Shown here piece by piece: positions 1-8,399 of a DNA stretch of 9,362 bases; positions within the stretch are counted from its first letter, which is position 1, and every line of letters begins with the position of its first letter. The DNA comes from an uncultured Collinsella sp. GTDB lineage: Bacteria; Actinomycetota; Coriobacteriia; Coriobacteriales; Coriobacteriaceae. A program made the translations under genes and the position numbers. The notes beneath the pieces are model-generated. The model saw only the letters and a program-made list of their open reading frames with translations, did no database searches and was not told the DNA's origin. The DNA lies in contig UQVT01000065.1 of the NCBI GenBank assembly GCA_900544465.1, positions 1 to 9,362 on the forward strand, in the 5' to 3' direction.

Positions 1-91
1 ACTTCCGCAGCATCCAAAAATGGGCCATGTCGGCAATATCGTTGCCGACGGCTTCAGCCAGATGCGCTCGGTCTAAAACGTGGTCAGTCAC
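1..91 (-). CDS. 5' end of an unidentified gene (partial, runs off the window)
   Basis: The first 30 codons of a minus-strand reading frame are open to the window edge. The start is GTG at 91-89. It was chosen because a strong GAGGAGG ribosome binding site lies at 97-103, 5 nt upstream, and the ATG between them (96-94, reading ATG CCG TGA) stops after two codons. The peptide begins MTDHVLDRAHLAEAVGNDIA and continues DMAHFWMLRK; it looks like the amphipathic start of a soluble protein, with no signal peptide or membrane segment. Codon choice (GCC, GAC, CTG, GGC) is like the neighbouring genes. I do not recognise the family. The gene is on the same strand as gltBD but 353 nt downstream of gltD, with repeats between, so it is probably a separate transcription unit. 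Confidence 0.6.
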   Translation of the reverse strand, partial: MTDHVLDRAHLAEAVGNDIADMAHFWMLRK

Positions 92-332
92 GGCATCCTC
101 CTCAAACTGATGAACCTCAATTTGAGCTTACGGGGAGGGTGGGCAGCCACTGTCAGCACGGACAAAATAGGCCTCCGGCTGCAAACCAACTGCTGACCAA
201 ACACTTGACGGGATGCTTGACCGAAAATGCGCACCGCAACAAAATCGCAGGTAAACATAGACAGCCAGCCCGTCCTTTTGAGCCAGATACCCACAGCCAC
301 CACAGAAACAACAGGTGACCACAGCCCAAGAA

Positions 333-363
333 GTCGACAAATGAACACCCGTACGTCGACAAA
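333..363. repeat. direct repeat of GTCGACAAA at 22-bp spacing
   Basis: GTCGACAAA occurs at 333-341 and again at 355-363, a start-to-start distance of exactly 22 bp, close to two helical turns. Each copy contains the palindrome GTCGAC. The arrangement could be a tandem protein-binding site or part of an intergenic repeat family; the sequence alone does not decide. Confidence 0.5.
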
Positions 364-386
364 CGAGCAAATCGCTCGCAAAGAGT

Positions 387-427
387 GTCCCCAACGACTA
401 GACAAAAAATGACTAGTCATTGGGGAC
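387..427 (-). repeat. inverted repeat just after gltD; possible terminator
   Basis: GTCCCCAACGACTAG (387-401) and CTAGTCATTGGGGAC (413-427) form 15-bp arms with one mismatch around an 11-nt loop. A perfect 12-bp palindrome, ATGACTAGTCAT (409-420), overlaps the right arm. Read on the minus strand it is followed by five more T residues, so the gltBD transcript would meet a stem and a T tract about 20-40 nt after the gltD stop. The long stem does not end in a T tract, so this is not a textbook intrinsic terminator. The GTCCCCAA/TTGGGGAC and ACTAGT words resemble a dispersed intergenic repeat I associate with Collinsella genomes (memory, not checked). Confidence 0.5.
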
Positions 428-444
428 GTTCTTAAATGACTACT

Positions 445-1926
<1,482 letters not shown>

Positions 1927-1931
1927 GGCAC

Positions 1932-4900
1932 TTACGCCTCCTTCTTGGTCGAAGCAACAGAGCTGGCGGCGGCGGGCACAGCGCCAGCGACACCACCCGC
2001 CACATCAAAGCGAGCGACATCAGCGGCGTCGGCGCGACCGGTCACAATGTCAAACGCCAGCTCCTCGGCCTGCGCATGCGTCTTGCCGACGGCCTCGGCG
2101 GCGGCGACAATCGCCAGCACGCGCTCGTACTCGGTCGGAATGACCTTCACAAAGTGCTTGCTCATCGTCTCAAAGCTGTAGAGCAGCTTAATGCCGCGCG
2201 GGCTCTGCGTCGCGTCCACGTGCTCCTGGATGAGCTCGCGAATCTGTGCCAGCTCACCGGCCGTCGGGGCCTTGAGCTCAACGCTCTCGTGGTTCACACG
2301 GGCATCGAGGGTGCCGTACTGGTCAAAGACGTAAGCCACGCCGCCCGTCATGCCGGCGGCGAAGTTCTGCCCGACCTCGCCCAGGATGAGCGCCAGACCT
2401 CCCGTCATGTACTCGCAGCCATGGTTGCCGCAGCCCTCGACCACCACCGTGGCACCGGAGTTGCGTACGCCAAAGCGCTGGCCGGCCAGGCCGTTAATGA
2501 AGCCGCGGCCACTCGTAGCGCCAAAGAACGCAACGTTGCCCACGATGATGTTCTCGTCGAACTTGTAGGTCGCATGCGGGTTGGGGCGCACCGACACCTC
2601 GCCGCCCGAAAGGCCCTTGCCAAAGTAGTCGTTGGCGTCGCCGCACACGTTGAGCGTAATGCCGCGCGGCAGGAAGGCGCCAAAGCTCTGACCGGCCGAA
2701 CCATCGCAATCGATGGTGATGGAGCCGGCGGGCAGGCCCTCGGGATGCGCCTTGGTCACCGCGTTGCCCAAGATGGTGCCCACGCAGCGGTTGACGTTGG
2801 CGATATCGGCGCGGAAGCGAATCGGACGCAGGTGCGCACGGGCATCGGCCGTATAGGGCACAAACAACGTGGAGTCGAGCGTCTTTTCGAGCTCGCTGTC
2901 CGCAGCCATCTGGGGCAGGAAGTGACGGCCGTCGGCACCCGGGATGTGGGCACCAAACTCACAGGTCGCGCTCGCCAGCACGGGCGACAGATCCAGCAGG
3001 TTAGCCTTGCGGTTGCCCGGGACCTCAATCTGGCGCAGGCACTCGGGATGGCCGACCATCTCGTCGACGGTGCGGAAGCCCAGGCTCGCCATGACCTCGC
3101 GCAGCTGCTCGGCAACAAAGAGCATAAAGTGCTCAACGTGCTCGGGCTTGCCGCGGAAGCCGCGACGCAGGCGGCAGTTTTGCGTCGCGATGCCGGCCGG
3201 GCAGGTATCCTGCTGGCAGTCGCGCTGCATGAGGCATCCCATCGAGATGAGCGGCATGGTCGCAAAGCCAAACTCCTCGGCACCCAGCAGGCAGGCGACG
3301 GCAACATCGGTGCCGTCCATGAGCTTGCCGTCGGCCTCGAGCACCACGCGCGAGCGCAGGCCGTTTTGCAGCAGCGTCTGCTGGGCCTCGGCAAGACCGA
3401 GCTCCAGCGGCAGACCGGCGTGCCAAATGGAATCGCGAGCAGCGGCACCCGAGCCGCCGTTGTGGCCGCTGATCAAAATCTTGTCGGCGGCACCCTTGGC
3501 CACACCGGTGGCGATGGTGCCGACACCGGCCTCGCTGACCAGCTTGACCGACACGCGAGCGCCGGGGTTGGCGTTCTTAAGATCGAAGATAAGCTCCGCC
3601 AGGTCCTCGATGGAGTAGATGTCGTGGTGCGGCGGAGGTGAGATCAGGCCGATGCCGGGCGTGGACTGACGGACCTCGGCGATCCAGGGATAGACCTTCT
3701 TACCGGGCAGGTGGCCACCCTCGCCGGGCTTGGCGCCCTGGGCCATCTTGATCTGAATCTCGAAGGCACTGCACAGATAGCGGCTCGTCACGCCAAAGCG
3801 CGCGCTTGCTACCTGCTTGATCGCGGAGTTCTTGGAGTCACCGTTAGCCAGCGGGGTCTCGCGACGCGGGTCCTCGCCGCCCTCGCCGGAGTTGGAACGG
3901 CCATGCAGGCGGTTCATGGCGATGGCCATGCACTCATGTGCTTCCTTGCTGATGGAGCCGTACGACATGGCGCCGGTGTTAAAGCGGCGGACGATGTTGA
4001 GCGCGGGCTCGACCTCGTCGAGTGCCACCGGAGTGCGGCCGCTGGCATCAAAGTCCAGCAGGTCGCGCAGGCGCACGGCACGGCCGGTGCGGTGCAGGCG
4101 GGCGCTGTACTCCTTAAAGGTGTCGTAGCTGTCCTCACGGCAGGCAGTCTGCAGCAAGTAGATGGTCTGCGGATCGATGAGGTGATCCTCGCCGCCGAGC
4201 GGGCGCCACTTGGTCAGGCCCAACGTAGGCAGCTGATCGGAAGCCGGGCTCTTAAGGATAGCGAGCGCGGCGTCGTAGTGCTCGTTTTGCTCGCGCTCGA
4301 CGTCCTCGACACCCATACCGCCCACACGGCTCACCGTGCCGGCGAAGTACGCGTTGACGAACTCCGGAGTGAAGCCCACGGCCTCGAAGATCTGCGCGGA
4401 GTGGTAGCTCTGCACCGTGGAGATGCCCATCTTGGACATGATGGAGACGATGCCGGCGGTCGCAGCCTTGTTGTAGTTGGCGATGCCCTGCTCGGCCGTC
4501 ACGTCCAGGTCGCCGCGTGCCGCCAAGTCGCGAATGCACGCATGTGCGTTGTACGGATAGATGCCGCTCGCGGAGTAGCCCACCAGTGCCGCAAAGTCGT
4601 GCGGGGACACGGCGTCGCCGCACTCCACCACGATGTCGGCAAAAGTACGCACGCCGGCGCGGATCAGGTGGTTGTGCACGCAGCCCACAGCGAGCAGTGA
4701 CGGCACAGGGACCTCGCCCGCCGCAGCACGGTCGCTCAACACCACGATGTTCACGCCGTCGCGGACCGCAGCCTCAACGTCCTCGGCAAGCTGCTTAAGC
4801 GCAGCCTGCAGCGCGCCCTCGCCGGCGTCGCGGCGGTAGACGGCACGGAAGCGACGGGTCTTAAAGCCCACGCGGTCGATGGCGCAGATGCGGTCGAACT

Positions 4901-6629
4901 CCTCCTCGCTCAGCAACGGGCGCTCCAAGCGCACCAGCTGACAGGCCGTGCGGGAATCCTCGAGCAGGTTGCCGTGGTTGCCCAGATAGAGCGTGGTCGA
5001 AGTCACCATGTGCTCGCGCAGGGCATCGATCGGCGGATTCGTGACCTGGGCGAACAGCTGATAGAAATAGTCAAAGAACGAACGCGTCTTCTTGGACAGG
5101 CAGGCCAGCGGCGCATCGATGCCCATCGAGGCGAGCGGCGCCTTGCCCTGCCGGGCCATGGGACGCACGACCTCGTCAACGTCATCCCAGTGGTAGCCGA
5201 GCTTGGCCATACGCACGGCGGCGGGCACCTCGGCGTCCTCGGCGGGCATTGTCGCAACGGGCTCATCGAGCGCGTCAACGGTCAGCGTCTCCTCGGCAAT
5301 CCAATCACGGTAGGGCTTTTCCTTGGCATAGCGGGCGCGCAGTTCGTCGTTGTAGATCACGCGACCGCGGGCAAAATCGACCTCGAGCATCTGGCCCGGT
5401 CCCAGACAGCCGCTCGTCAGGATGTTCTCGGGGCGCACCTCGATGGTACCCACCTCGCTTGCCAGCATAAAGCGACCGTCGCGCGTCACATAGTAGCGGG
5501 CGGGACGCAGGCCGTTGCGGTCGAGAGCAGCACCCAGGGTACGGCCGTCGGTAAAGGCGATGGCGGCAGGGCCGTCCCACGGCTCCATGAGCATGGACTG
5601 GTAAGCGTCGTAGGCGCGGCGCTCCTCACTCAGGCTGTCGTTATGGTCCCACGGCTCGGGCAGCAACATGGACGCGGCACGCGTAAGCGGGCGACCGTTC
5701 ATAACCAAAAACTCGAGCACGTTGTCCAGAATCGCGGAGTCGGAACCCTCGCGGTTGATGATGGGCATCACGCGCTCAAGATCATGCTGCAGCACGGGGC
5801 TGTACAGGTTGGGCTCGCGGGCGCGGATCCAGTTGACGTTGCCCTTGAGGGTATTGATCTCGCCGTTGTGGATGATAAAGCGGTTGGGGTGCGCGCGCTC
5901 CCAGCTGGGCGTGGTGTTGGTGGAGTAGCGCGAGTGGACGAGCGCCACGGCTGTCTTGACGGCGGCGTCGTTGAGGTCGATGAAGAAGCGGCGCATCTGC
6001 GTGGCGACCAGCATGCCCTTGTACACGATGGTGCGCGAGCTCATGGAGCACACGTAGAAGATCTTGTCGCGCAGGGCAAACTCGGCGTCGGCCTTCTTTT
6101 CGATGGTGCGGCGGCACACGTACAGGCGGCGCTCGAAGGCATCGCCGGCGGGCGTGTCGTCCGGACGGCCCAGGAAGGCCTGCAGGATAGTGGGCATGCA
6201 GGCGCGGGCCGTCTCGCCCAGGTCGTGCGGGTCGACCGGCACCTCGCGCCAAAAGAGCAGCGGCACGCCGGCCTCGGCGCAGCCCTCCTCAAACACGCGG
6301 CGGGCATCCTCTACGCCCTTGTCGTCCTGCGGAAAGAACAGCATGGCCACGCCATAGTCGCCCTCTGCCGGCAGAATCTGGCCGCACTTTTGAGCCTCTT
6401 TACGGAAAAAGTGATGCGGAACCTGGAGCAGGATGCCAGCGCCGTCGCCGGTGTTCTTCTCGAGTCCCGTGCCGCCGCGGTGCTCCAAGTTGACCAGAAT
6501 GGACAGCGCATCGTCCAGAATCTGGTGATGGCGTTCACCGTTGATATCGGCAAGCGCGCCGATGCCACATGCGTCGTGGTCGAATTCGGGGCGATAAAGG
6601 CCCTGCTGCTGAGCGGAATCTGCCTGCAT
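1932..6629 (-). CDS. gltB: glutamate synthase large (alpha) subunit, ferredoxin/NADPH GOGAT type
   Basis: This 1565-aa cytoplasmic enzyme hydrolyses glutamine, channels the ammonia inward and reductively aminates 2-oxoglutarate to glutamate. The N-terminal class II amidotransferase domain has C21 as the expected nucleophile after removal of a 20-residue propeptide, with HRGGTG (50-55), HNGE (254-257) and GSDSA (295-299). A central domain follows at about 480-790. The FMN synthase domain (about 800-1220) shows TGAMSYGSISKEAHE (886-900), SVKLVSEAGVGTIA (1027-1040) and SGHNGGSGA (1054-1062). The 3Fe-4S cysteines are C1132, C1138 and C1143 in the usual C-x5-C-x4-C spacing. The glycine-rich GXGXG beta-helix domain lies at about 1260-1500. 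A GGGGAGG site 6 nt before the ATG supports the start. The last 30 or so residues are an Ala/Val-rich tail beyond the usual end. The gene leads a two-gene operon with gltD and needs it for NAD(P)H-driven activity. Confidence 0.98.
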   Translation of the reverse strand: MQADSAQQQGLYRPEFDHDACGIGALADINGERHHQILDDALSILVNLEHRGGTGLEKNTGDGAGILLQVPHHFFRKEAQKCGQILPAEGDYGVAMLFFPQDDKGVEDARRVFEEGCAEAGVPLLFWREVPVDPHDLGETARACMPTILQAFLGRPDDTPAGDAFERRLYVCRRTIEKKADAEFALRDKIFYVCSMSSRTIVYKGMLVATQMRRFFIDLNDAAVKTAVALVHSRYSTNTTPSWERAHPNRFIIHNGEINTLKGNVNWIRAREPNLYSPVLQHDLERVMPIINREGSDSAILDNVLEFLVMNGRPLTRAASMLLPEPWDHNDSLSEERRAYDAYQSMLMEPWDGPAAIAFTDGRTLGAALDRNGLRPARYYVTRDGRFMLASEVGTIEVRPENILTSGCLGPGQMLEVDFARGRVIYNDELRARYAKEKPYRDWIAEETLTVDALDEPVATMPAEDAEVPAAVRMAKLGYHWDDVDEVVRPMARQGKAPLASMGIDAPLACLSKKTRSFFDYFYQLFAQVTNPPIDALREHMVTSTTLYLGNHGNLLEDSRTACQLVRLERPLLSEEEFDRICAIDRVGFKTRRFRAVYRRDAGEGALQAALKQLAEDVEAAVRDGVNIVVLSDRAAAGEVPVPSLLAVGCVHNHLIRAGVRTFADIVVECGDAVSPHDFAALVGYSASGIYPYNAHACIRDLAARGDLDVTAEQGIANYNKAATAGIVSIMSKMGISTVQSYHSAQIFEAVGFTPEFVNAYFAGTVSRVGGMGVEDVEREQNEHYDAALAILKSPASDQLPTLGLTKWRPLGGEDHLIDPQTIYLLQTACREDSYDTFKEYSARLHRTGRAVRLRDLLDFDASGRTPVALDEVEPALNIVRRFNTGAMSYGSISKEAHECMAIAMNRLHGRSNSGEGGEDPRRETPLANGDSKNSAIKQVASARFGVTSRYLCSAFEIQIKMAQGAKPGEGGHLPGKKVYPWIAEVRQSTPGIGLISPPPHHDIYSIEDLAELIFDLKNANPGARVSVKLVSEAGVGTIATGVAKGAADKILISGHNGGSGAAARDSIWHAGLPLELGLAEAQQTLLQNGLRSRVVLEADGKLMDGTDVAVACLLGAEEFGFATMPLISMGCLMQRDCQQDTCPAGIATQNCRLRRGFRGKPEHVEHFMLFVAEQLREVMASLGFRTVDEMVGHPECLRQIEVPGNRKANLLDLSPVLASATCEFGAHIPGADGRHFLPQMAADSELEKTLDSTLFVPYTADARAHLRPIRFRADIANVNRCVGTILGNAVTKAHPEGLPAGSITIDCDGSAGQSFGAFLPRGITLNVCGDANDYFGKGLSGGEVSVRPNPHATYKFDENIIVGNVAFFGATSGRGFINGLAGQRFGVRNSGATVVVEGCGNHGCEYMTGGLALILGEVGQNFAAGMTGGVAYVFDQYGTLDARVNHESVELKAPTAGELAQIRELIQEHVDATQSPRGIKLLYSFETMSKHFVKVIPTEYERVLAIVAAAEAVGKTHAQAEELAFDIVTGRADAADVARFDVAGGVAGAVPAAASSVASTKKEA

Positions 6630-6645
6630 CGCGATCCTCCCCTAG

Positions 6646-6651
6646 ATATTA
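6646..6651 (-). promoter_or_regulatory. candidate -10 element for gltBD
   Basis: TAATAT on the minus strand lies 16 nt upstream of the gltB ATG and only a few nt before its GGGGAGG site. It matches four of six -10 consensus positions. No good -35 element was found at the right distance, and the 5' leader would be very short, so the real promoter may lie further upstream towards 6700. Confidence 0.2.
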
Positions 6652-6664
6652 GACAGTCAGTTGA

Positions 6665-6826
6665 ATAGGCATACTAGGAGCATCGCCGGCCCGTTGTGTT
6701 TCCCGCCCGTTTCGAAACAATCGCGTAACGCACGCCCTACGAGTGGACACCGCCGACCTCAAGGACGACGACAAGGGCCCCAAGTTCGGCCCGTATGCTC
6801 ACCGCTTCAAACATCTCAATCTGTAA
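6665..6826 (+). pseudogene. coding-like C-terminal remnant of an unidentified gene
   Basis: One plus-strand frame is open from 6665 to a TAA at 6824-6826. Its last 27 codons, from 6743, use the GC-rich codons of the neighbouring genes (GAC, AAG, GGC, CTC, TTC) and read VDTADLKDDDKG then PKFGPYAHRFKHLNL. This is charged and protein-like, unlike random intergenic DNA. No ribosome binding site or good start precedes it (the GTG at 6743 has none), and the upstream half looks non-coding. It could be the 3' end of a gene otherwise deleted, left between gltB and mntH. I do not recognise the protein. A chance open frame cannot be excluded. Confidence 0.3.
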
Positions 6827-6863
6827 CAGTAAGATCCAATTTCCATCCCTAGTTGTTACAGAT
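6819..6863. repeat. inverted repeat ATCTGTAACA / TGTTACAGAT
   Basis: Perfect 10-bp arms at 6819-6828 and 6854-6863 are separated by 25 nt. The left arm overlaps the stop codon of the coding-like remnant. No T tract follows on either strand, so this is unlikely to be an intrinsic terminator; it may be a pair of operator half-sites or the ends of a small repeat element. A third copy of the same 10-mer lies after mntH at 8284-8293. Confidence 0.6.
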
Positions 6864-6922
6864 CAAGACATTTCAGCAATCCCCTTCCACCATCCTATTC
6901 AAATACAACAATTTTGTTAGTC

Positions 6923-6943
6923 TTGGTTAACTTCTTAGCCTAA
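6923..6943. promoter_or_regulatory. candidate metalloregulator (DtxR/MntR-like) box at the mntH promoter
   Basis: TTGGTTAAC (6923-6931), a TTC spacer, and TTAGCCTAA (6935-6943) form an imperfect palindrome. The half-sites are TTAGGCTAA and TTGG-TTAA, which differ by one base insertion and one transition or so. They resemble the TTAGGTTAG-type half-sites bound by DtxR/IdeR-family iron and manganese repressors. The site overlaps the -35 of the mntH promoter candidate, where a repressor sensing imported metal would be expected to act. The assignment is inference from similarity and position. Confidence 0.35.
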
Positions 6944-6955
6944 AACGGGTATCCT
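6927..6955 (+). promoter_or_regulatory. candidate mntH promoter
   Basis: TTAACT (6927-6932) and TATCCT (6950-6955) are separated by 17 nt and each matches four of six sigma-70 consensus positions. A transcript starting near 6962 would have a leader of about 30 nt carrying the AGGAG site. The palindrome AACAA-tt-TTGTT (6907-6918) lies just upstream and could be a further regulatory site. Confidence 0.4.
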
Positions 6956-6991
6956 TTGCGGCGTCAAGCAAACGGCACGCAGGAGCTCACC

Positions 6992-8248
6992 ATGCTCAAC
7001 CATCTCAAACATCATTTTGGCTCCCGACGCACCGGCGGTCACGGAGGCCTAAACATTGCGCGGAATATCGGCCCCGGGCTACTCGTGACCGTCGGCTTTA
7101 TCGACCCGGGCAACTGGGCCTCCAATATGGCCGCGGGCTCGCAGTTTGGCTACGCACTGCTGTGGATCGTCACGCTGTCCACAATTATGCTCATTGTGCT
7201 GCAGCACAACGCGGCACACCTGGGCATCGCCACGGGCATGTGTCTTGCCGAGGCCACGACACGTTATCTCCCCCGCTTCGTTGGGCGCACGGTGCTCGCC
7301 AGTGCCTATCTCGCGACCATCGCCACCGCCATGGCCGAAGTCCTGGGCGGTGCGATCGCGCTTCAAATGCTCTTTGGCCTGCCCGTACGCGCCGGCTGCA
7401 TCATCGTCGCGGCAGTATCGATTGCCATGCTCATGACAAGCTCCTACAAACGCGCCGAGCGACGGATCATCGCCTTCGTGGGCGTGGTGGGACTCTCGTT
7501 TTTAGCCGAGCTTGCACTAGTCAAGGTCGACTGGCCGCAAGCCGCCACAAGCTGGATCACACCCAGTATGCCCACCGGCTCGGCCGCGATTATCGTAAGC
7601 GTCCTAGGCGCGGTCGTTATGCCCCACAACCTCTTCCTGCACTCCGAAGTCATCCAATCCATGCACTTCGAAGGCCAAGGCGAGCGAGTTATCGAAGAAC
7701 GTCTGCGCTACGAGCTCTTCGACACGCTCTTTTCGATGGGCGTGGGCTGGGCAATCAACTCGGCCATGGTCATCCTGGCCGCAACGACCTTCTTTGCGCA
7801 CGGCATTGTCGTAGACGACCTCGCCGTCGCAGCGGCCACGCTCTCCCCCATTCTGGGCCCGGCAAGCTCAATCATCTTTTCGGCGGCACTGCTGTTTGCG
7901 GGCATATCGAGTAGCGTGACGGCGGGCATGGCGGCGGGCACCATCACCGCGGGCATGTTCGACGAGGAATACGACATCCACGACCGACATTCCTCGATCG
8001 GGGTGGCGGCCTGTTTCGTCGGCGCAGTGGCGGCGTGCCTGGTCGTCCCGAATCCTTTTGAGGGTCTCATTTGGAGTCAGGCGCTGCTGTCGCTTCAGCT
8101 GCCGATTACGGTCTTTGTGCTCATACGACTCACCAGTTCGCCCCGCGTCATGGGCAAATACGCCAACTCGCGCCCGCTCAACGCGCTGCTCGTAGGGATC
8201 GGCGTCATCGTGACGATTCTCGACATCGTGCTGCTAACGGGGATGTAA
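6992..8248 (+). CDS. mntH: NRAMP family divalent metal (Mn2+/Fe2+) transporter
   Basis: This 418-aa inner-membrane protein is a proton-coupled importer of manganese and related divalent metals. The diagnostic TM1 motif is DPGN (38-41) in GFIDPGNWASN, and the TM6 motif is MPHN (210-213) followed by LFLHS. D38, N41 and M210 match the metal-coordinating residues of the family. About eleven hydrophobic segments run through the protein, and LQHNAAHLGIATG (70-82) and the C-terminal PRVMGKYANSR (384-394) also fit MntH. The TM10 motif is GISSS (304-308), with Ile where many homologues have Gln. The ATG at 6992 is chosen over an in-frame TTG at 6956 because AGGAG (6981-6985) sits 6 nt upstream and the TTG would overlap the promoter. 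It is transcribed alone and divergently from gltBD. The exact metal preference cannot be read from sequence. Confidence 0.93.
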   Translation: MLNHLKHHFGSRRTGGHGGLNIARNIGPGLLVTVGFIDPGNWASNMAAGSQFGYALLWIVTLSTIMLIVLQHNAAHLGIATGMCLAEATTRYLPRFVGRTVLASAYLATIATAMAEVLGGAIALQMLFGLPVRAGCIIVAAVSIAMLMTSSYKRAERRIIAFVGVVGLSFLAELALVKVDWPQAATSWITPSMPTGSAAIIVSVLGAVVMPHNLFLHSEVIQSMHFEGQGERVIEERLRYELFDTLFSMGVGWAINSAMVILAATTFFAHGIVVDDLAVAAATLSPILGPASSIIFSAALLFAGISSSVTAGMAAGTITAGMFDEEYDIHDRHSSIGVAACFVGAVAACLVVPNPFEGLIWSQALLSLQLPITVFVLIRLTSSPRVMGKYANSRPLNALLVGIGVIVTILDIVLLTGM

Positions 8249-8283
8249 TTGGGATGGCGTGACTGTCCAGATATAACGTCTTA

Positions 8284-8319
8284 ATCTGTAACACGTGAGA
8301 CCGTTTTAAACCGTCAGAT
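8284..8319. repeat. third ATCTGTAACA copy, with a short inverted partner
   Basis: ATCTGTAACA recurs at 8284-8293, 36 nt after the mntH stop codon, and CAGAT (8315-8319) gives it a partial inverted partner across a 26-nt gap from the ATCTG core. The 16-bp context GTCTTRATCTGTAACA is shared with the reverse complement of the right arm upstream of mntH. This recurrence suggests a functional site or a dispersed repeat rather than chance. Confidence 0.45.
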
Positions 8320-8326
8320 AAATCAA

Positions 8327-8360
8327 AAGGGTCCCGGCCGAGAATTCGACCGGGACCCTT
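8327..8360 (-). terminator. intrinsic terminator of the rubredoxin gene, possibly also serving mntH
   Basis: AAGGGTCCCGG (8327-8337) and CCGGGACCCTT (8350-8360) form a perfect 11-bp GC-rich stem around a 12-nt loop. On the minus strand the stem runs into CCCTTTTGATTT, giving a T tract, 40 nt after the rubredoxin stop codon. On the plus strand only two T residues follow, so termination of mntH here would be weaker, although the hairpin lies between the two convergent genes and could serve both. Confidence 0.85.
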
Positions 8361-8399
8361 GGACAGAGCTATGTTCGGCTTTCGCCGTGTGCCTGCGAG

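Larger units (their letters stand above)
92..444. other. intergenic region downstream of gltD, no convincing gene
   Basis: About 350 bases lie between the end of gltD and the partial gene. Several frames are open here (for example 110 aa on minus, 61 aa on plus), but none has a ribosome binding site or recognisable protein features, and the composition is less coding-like than the neighbours. The region holds a direct repeat at 333-363, a small hairpin CGAGC-aaatc-GCTCG at 364-378, an inverted repeat at 387-427, and an 11-bp palindrome CTCAATTTGAG at 116-126 just upstream of the partial gene's ribosome binding site. No clear promoter for the partial gene was found. Confidence 0.6.
6630..6991. 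other. divergent intergenic region between gltB and mntH
   Basis: This 362-nt region carries the control sequences of two divergent units. From left to right it holds the gltB ribosome binding site and a weak -10 candidate, a perfect 10-bp palindrome GTTTCGAAAC (6709-6718), a short coding-like remnant ending at 6826, an inverted repeat of ATCTGTAACA (6819-6863), a small palindrome AACAA-tt-TTGTT (6907-6918), the mntH promoter candidate and the mntH ribosome binding site (6981-6985). I see no complete gene here. Confidence 0.6.

Noticed and set aside
227..412. 61-aa plus-strand open frame
   Set aside because: No ribosome binding site; low-complexity Thr/Gln-rich translation ending in the inverted repeat. 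Probably chance.
88..420. 110-aa minus-strand open frame between gltD and the partial gene
   Set aside because: It has no ribosome binding site, starts within the inverted repeat, overlaps the well-supported start of the partial gene in another frame, and shows no protein-like codon pattern.
4974..6668. 564-aa plus-strand open frame antisense to the gltB 5' half
   Set aside because: It is a shadow of the conserved gltB amidotransferase domain, with no ribosome binding site or family resemblance.
6854..6870. GlnR/TnrA-like box (TGTTA-N7-AGACA) upstream of gltB
   Set aside because: It misses one consensus position, overlaps the better supported ATCTGTAACA inverted repeat, lies over 220 nt from the gltB start, and this regulator is not established in this lineage.
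6956..6991. 12-residue extension of MntH from a TTG at 6956
   Set aside because: The TTG abuts the -10 candidate and has no ribosome binding site; the ATG at 6992 has AGGAG at proper spacing.
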